Positions 60,321 through 64,000 of a stretch of 64,000 bases of DNA are shown here, piece after piece. The translations under genes were made by a program, and so were the position numbers. The stretch comes from Pseudomonas sp. H1h (GTDB lineage: Bacteria > Pseudomonadota > Gammaproteobacteria > Pseudomonadales > Pseudomonadaceae), in NCBI RefSeq assembly GCF_000633255.1, contig NZ_AYMJ01000014.1:62001-126000 (forward strand), read 5' to 3'. Below the pieces are notes generated by a model that saw nothing but the letters and a program-made list of their open reading frames with translations, made no database searches and was not told the DNA's origin. The first letter of the stretch is position 1. The number at the start of each line of letters is the position of its first letter.

Positions 60321-61595
60321 TTATGTCGCCGATCGGTTTTCGCTGCCCGAGACGTGTTCACTGGTTGCGTTTTTTATTCTGCGCTCGATACATACCCACC
60401 ACAAGGTAATAACAGCGCATACCGCTAATAGTGGGAAAATCATATCGTTCATACCCTTCCAGCCAAGTGATTGCAATAGAGGGCCGGCGGCCAAAGTTGC
60501 AAATGCAGTGAACGTGTATCGAATAAACTCTGCCACTCCCTGCACCCTAGCCTTCTCGGAGGGATGATGCGAAGCAGTCAGTAAGACTGTGCCGCCCACA
60601 AACATAAAATTCCATCCCACGCCTAAAAAAAGAAGTGCAATATAGAATGCCGCCAAGCTGTCCGAACAATGTGCAATCAATCCGCAAGCTGCACTAAGTG
60701 CAATTCCCAAGAACAAAATCGAAGGCAATCCGAATCGGGAAATCAGGCGTCCCGCAAATAGTGACGGCGCGTACATACCTACTAAATGCCATTGAATAAT
60801 GCTGGCGCCATCATTTATTGAGTGATTGCTGGCGACAGCCGCCAGCGGTGTTGCAGTCATGATGAACATCATCACCACGCCGCCTATCACGTTATTCGCG
60901 AGTGCCGCTAGTGAAACTGGCTGTCGAAATATTGTAAGTAACTTGCGTGGCGGCTGTTCGTGGCCATGCAGCTCCATGGATTCTGGAAGTGCATCTTCAT
61001 AGCCTAACCAAAGTAATGCTGCCGAGGCAATGCCGAGCAGGCATACCATCAAATAAGAACCGGCGAATAGGGTAGCGAATAAATTCGTGCTCCAACTCGC
61101 TAACAAAGGCCCAAGAATAGCGGCGATCACTCCGCCCGCAAGCACCAACGAGATTGCGCGTGCTTTGCGGTCGTCAGGTTCCGAATCTGTCGCCGCCAAA
61201 CGGTAATACTGGGCGAACGCTTGAAAGATACCGACGGCCGCTGTCCCGATGCAGAATAGCCAGAAAGAGTTCAGGAAGACCGCCCATACGGAAATCGATC
61301 CGCCTATTGCGCAGATGAAGGCACCTAGCACAAATCCACGCCGTCTTCCGATCGTCTGCATCAGAGTAGAAGCGAAATATGTCGAAATGGCGCCTGCTAC
61401 GGTGATCAGTGCAAAAGGCAGAGTCGCGAGCGATTTATCAGGGGCAAGCTGATATCCCGTCAAACCGGTCAATGTGAGATCGATCGCGATGGCCGCCGTG
61501 AATAATCCTTGGGCTATGGCCAACACAGCCACATTCGAGCGACTTGACGATTTTTCTGGCGCTGGAATGTCTTCCGACGACTTTGATGTACTCAT
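60321..61595 (-). CDS. MFS transporter
   Basis: The 424-residue protein has twelve hydrophobic segments and the MFS loop-2 motif QTIGRRRGFVLGA near residue 80. It starts MSTSKSSEDIPAPEKS with a short polar tail. It is a proton-coupled exporter or importer of unknown substrate, resembling drug-efflux type members. It is divergent from the GlxA-type regulator and upstream of the RND operon on the same strand. Confidence 0.88.
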   Translation of the reverse strand: MSTSKSSEDIPAPEKSSSRSNVAVLAIAQGLFTAAIAIDLTLTGLTGYQLAPDKSLATLPFALITVAGAISTYFASTLMQTIGRRRGFVLGAFICAIGGSISVWAVFLNSFWLFCIGTAAVGIFQAFAQYYRLAATDSEPDDRKARAISLVLAGGVIAAILGPLLASWSTNLFATLFAGSYLMVCLLGIASAALLWLGYEDALPESMELHGHEQPPRKLLTIFRQPVSLAALANNVIGGVVMMFIMTATPLAAVASNHSINDGASIIQWHLVGMYAPSLFAGRLISRFGLPSILFLGIALSAACGLIAHCSDSLAAFYIALLFLGVGWNFMFVGGTVLLTASHHPSEKARVQGVAEFIRYTFTAFATLAAGPLLQSLGWKGMNDMIFPLLAVCAVITLWWVCIERRIKNATSEHVSGSENRSAT

Positions 61596-61951
61596 TGCAC
61601 CCGCCTCCAGCCAAGCAGATTTGAGGTGACAGCCCTTACAGCCATGACGACTCTCCCGTTGAGAAACGGGAGCATTCTCTATGTCACTTATGGCGGGAGA
61701 AAGGACTTACTTCCCTCCTTTTTGGCCGTCATGCTGCATTGGCCAGCGGATGTCACAGACAGGAACGCAAATAGCGAAGCGGGACTACGAGGCGAAAAAT
61801 GAGGATGACGTTTTTCGAGGGTTTTTCGCTCTTTTCGCCATACGACTTTTAGAGGATCATCCGAGGCAAGCAGTACGAAAATCGCCAACAGGAGGCTGGC
61901 AGGGAATAGTAATTGTGAACAGGATCAATGATTTTTGGAGAAGGTAATTCC
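61596..61951. other. Divergent promoter region between MFS transporter and GlxA-type regulator
   Basis: No gene is seen. A perfect 8-bp dyad CTCCCGTT-GAGA-AACGGGAG (61653-61672) lies about 60 bases before the transporter start, a plausible regulator site. The right end holds GGAGAAGG as ribosome site for the regulator. Confidence 0.5.
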
Positions 61952-62941
61952 ATGCGTGACATCGCTTTCCTGGTCTTTCCCGAGTTTCAGATTCTGGACC
62001 TTAGTGGTCCGCTGGCCGCCTTTGAAATCGCTAAAGAGATCGGGGTATCAGATCCCTACTGCTGTTCGGTAGTCTCGTTGTCGGGCGGTCCCGTTATGAG
62101 TTCGTCTGGTCTGGAAGTAAGGAGTCAGAAGATCAGATCAAGCCCGTACGATACGTTGATAGTGGTCGGCGGTAAGGCTTTTTCCAAACCCTATGACCTT
62201 CCCATGGTGTCGGACCACCTCGCTAATGCGGCCGCGAAAGGTACCAGGCGAGTTGCGAGTGTTTGCACCGGGGCTTTTCTATTGGCTTCGGCGGGCCTGT
62301 TAGACGGTCGCAGGGCTACTACACACTGGAGGCAGACCGCACGACTGCAACGCAATTTTCCGAAGGTGCGGGTACAGCCCAATCATATATTTACGAAGGA
62401 TGGTGGCATCTGGACGTCTGCTGGCATCTCTGCGGGAATCGATCTGGCGCTGGCCATGATTGAGGAGGATCTGGGAAATGCTGTTTCCCATGAGGTCGCC
62501 CGCGCCATGGTCGTGTACCACCGTCGGCCAGGAGGGCAGTCACAATTTTCGGCCATGGCCGATATGGAGCCGACGACGGATCGCATGAGGGAGGTGCTTT
62601 CCTACATGCGAGAGCATCTAAACGAACAGCTATCAACAGAGCATTTGGCATCAATTGCTTGCCTCAGCTTGCGCCAATTTGGTCGAGCCTTTCTGCTGGA
62701 AACGGGGGAAACACCCGCTAAAGCTGTGGAGCGTTTGCGTGTCGAGGTCGCGAGGCTGCGCGTTGAACGTGGGGCGGAACCGATCGAACTGATAGCACAC
62801 TCGGTTGGCTTCAAGGATCCGGAGCGGATGCGCAGAGCCTTCATCAGAGTTATCGGGCACCCTCCTCAGAGCATCAGACGTCTGGCCGCACATCAGGGTG
62901 TTAGCGCTTATGAGGTTACGGTTGAGGCTGAAGTGTCTTAA
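61952..62941 (+). CDS. GlxA-type AraC-family transcriptional regulator with DJ-1/PfpI domain
   Basis: The start MRDIAFLVFPEFQILDLSGP is behind GGAGAAGG. The 329-residue protein has an N-terminal class-I glutamine-amidotransferase-like domain with a cysteine elbow ASVCTGAFLLASAGLLDGR (about 104-122) and C-terminal AraC HTH pairs (EHLASIACLSLRQFGRAF, IELIAHSVGFKDPERMRRAF). Such regulators often activate adjacent detoxification or efflux genes. It is divergent from the MFS gene, which is a likely target. Confidence 0.9.
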   Translation: MRDIAFLVFPEFQILDLSGPLAAFEIAKEIGVSDPYCCSVVSLSGGPVMSSSGLEVRSQKIRSSPYDTLIVVGGKAFSKPYDLPMVSDHLANAAAKGTRRVASVCTGAFLLASAGLLDGRRATTHWRQTARLQRNFPKVRVQPNHIFTKDGGIWTSAGISAGIDLALAMIEEDLGNAVSHEVARAMVVYHRRPGGQSQFSAMADMEPTTDRMREVLSYMREHLNEQLSTEHLASIACLSLRQFGRAFLLETGETPAKAVERLRVEVARLRVERGAEPIELIAHSVGFKDPERMRRAFIRVIGHPPQSIRRLAAHQGVSAYEVTVEAEVS

Positions 62942-63204
62942 CTGCCCGCTCAGTGTTCATTACGCTCGGCGCAATCCCCTTTGCAACGGCGTATTTGAGC
63001 GCTGTACCGAAAGTCTATTCCTCTTAAAGCCGCCTCATCAGTAGATTCTAATTTCGGAGGGGAAACAAGTTCGACTAAACCGTATGGCGTAAATCGAGGG
63101 GACTAAGTCGTTTTGCAAAGCGCTAGTGACGCTTAAGCTTCAGCTTCTGGGTTTAGTGACCCCGAATGGTCGCGGTAAATCTCAAATCTACTAATGGGAC
63201 AGTC

Positions 63205-63945
63205 ATGAAAGAACTTTCAGGCAAACGTGCATTCATCACTGGCGCTGCACGTGGTATTGGCGCAGCTATCGCTATCGAGTTGGCAGAAAAAGGAGCTGAT
63301 ATTGCTTTCAGCTATGTTCGCTCTGGAGATGCGGCGGAGGAACTGGCCAGAGAAATTGAGGGGTTGGGTGTTAAAGCCTTCCCTATCCAGGCCGATAGTG
63401 CGGATCCCCAAGCAGCTACGCGTTCTGTACATGAGGCAGCTAGGCTTTTAGGAGGGTTGGACATACTAGTAAACAATGCGGGCGTCGCTTTTATTTGCCC
63501 GCTAGAGACAATGCCGCTGGATCAGATAGACCAGATCATCGCCGTAAACATTAGAGCAGTGATCTTGGCTTCTCAAGCAGCCATTGCCTATATTGGAGAG
63601 GGCGGAAGAATCATCAATATCGGTTCCTGTCTGGCGGAGCGTGTGGCCTTCGAATCGGTCACAGTCTATTCCATGTCCAAGTCCTCCCTACTTTCCTTTA
63701 CAAGAGGACTTGCTCGTGAGCTAGGACCGCGTGGCATCACCGTTAATACTGTGCATCCTGGACCTACGGACACTGATATGAACCCAGCCGATGGTGATGG
63801 TGCCGATGCGATGAGGGCTCATTCAGCATTAGGCCGATACGGTACTGGGAAGGATGTCGCAGTGGCGGTCGCGTTCATCGCGAGCCCAAGCGCTAAACAC
63901 ATCACCGGCACCGGGTTAAGCGTGGACGGGGGCGTAAACGCGTAG
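63205..63945 (+). CDS. SDR family oxidoreductase (3-oxoacyl-ACP reductase-like)
   Basis: The start MKELSGKRAFITGAARG follows GGGA at a six-base spacing; a GTG 13 codons upstream is unlikely. The 246-residue protein has TGAARGIG (12-19), NNAG (90-93), Ser141, Tyr155 and Lys159 (YSMSK), and the C-terminal GTGLSVDGGVNA. All catalytic residues are in place. It probably reduces a carbonyl with NADPH. The GlxA-type regulator upstream points the same way and may control it. Confidence 0.9.
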   Translation: MKELSGKRAFITGAARGIGAAIAIELAEKGADIAFSYVRSGDAAEELAREIEGLGVKAFPIQADSADPQAATRSVHEAARLLGGLDILVNNAGVAFICPLETMPLDQIDQIIAVNIRAVILASQAAIAYIGEGGRIINIGSCLAERVAFESVTVYSMSKSSLLSFTRGLARELGPRGITVNTVHPGPTDTDMNPADGDGADAMRAHSALGRYGTGKDVAVAVAFIASPSAKHITGTGLSVDGGVNA

Positions 63946-64000
63946 TCCTGATTTATCTACCTACAGACTCTCTGACTAGTTACCTCAGGCACCTTGCTAG

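Noticed and set aside
16405..64000. CRISPR array or prophage structural genes
   Set aside because: No regularly spaced repeats of 25-40 bases and no capsid, tail or terminase genes were seen.

Overview
The window looks like a Pseudomonas chromosome, most likely of the P. fluorescens group. The evidence is the gene order dnaK-grpE-recN-fur-bamE-rnfH-ratA-(NSS transporter)-smpB-ssrA, a cysteine-free Fur, a REP/REPIN doublet of the 'GTGGGAGCGAGCCTGCTCGC' type, and a tmRNA that encodes the tag ANDDQYGAALAA. All functional names come from reading motifs by eye; no database search was run.

Positions 1-16256 are core genome. They hold the heat-shock genes dnaK (start only) and grpE with a sigma-32-type promoter, recN with a LexA box, fur and bamE back to back, rnfH/ratA, an NSS-family Na+-coupled transporter, and smpB. 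A complete lactate-use locus follows: the regulator LldR, its operator, the permease LldP, LutABC, and a two-domain FAD/Fe-S D-lactate dehydrogenase. A small secreted protein and ssrA (tmRNA) close the region.

Positions about 16300-46600 are a defence-rich genomic island that begins with a P4/CP4-57-type tyrosine integrase directly behind the 3' end of ssrA. It carries three separate modules. (1) 17978-24336, minus strand: an SMC/Rad50-like ATPase with a CPLC zinc hook, a small middle protein and a nitrilase-fold protein with an intact Glu-Lys-Cys triad, plus an Mrr-type nuclease; this is Lamassu/ABC-three-component-like. (2) 24917-28710, plus strand: a tightly coupled four-gene operon (189-aa unknown, QueC-like PP-loop enzyme, XRE-HTH fused to an ImmA/IrrE metallopeptidase, PIN-like nuclease) driven by a near-consensus promoter embedded in a perfect 16-bp inverted repeat. 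It matches no named system that I know and is the best candidate for something undescribed. (3) 28760-46599, minus strand: a six-gene DISARM-related array (SNF2 helicase, giant PglX/DrmMI-like methyltransferase, Ser/Thr kinase, short DUF262 protein, 2110-aa DUF1998 helicase with a C-terminal nuclease-like domain, UvrD-like helicase with a RelE-like N-terminus).

Positions about 46600-64000 are a second accessory stretch: a small cytochrome c, a TonB-dependent siderophore-type receptor, a DUF2946 protein, an unknown protein, an SDR, a GNAT acetyltransferase, an RND efflux operon of the MexEF-OprN kind, an MFS transporter, a GlxA/AraC regulator and another SDR. I could not see a second copy of the ssrA 3' end, so the right boundary of the island is unresolved and may lie outside the window.
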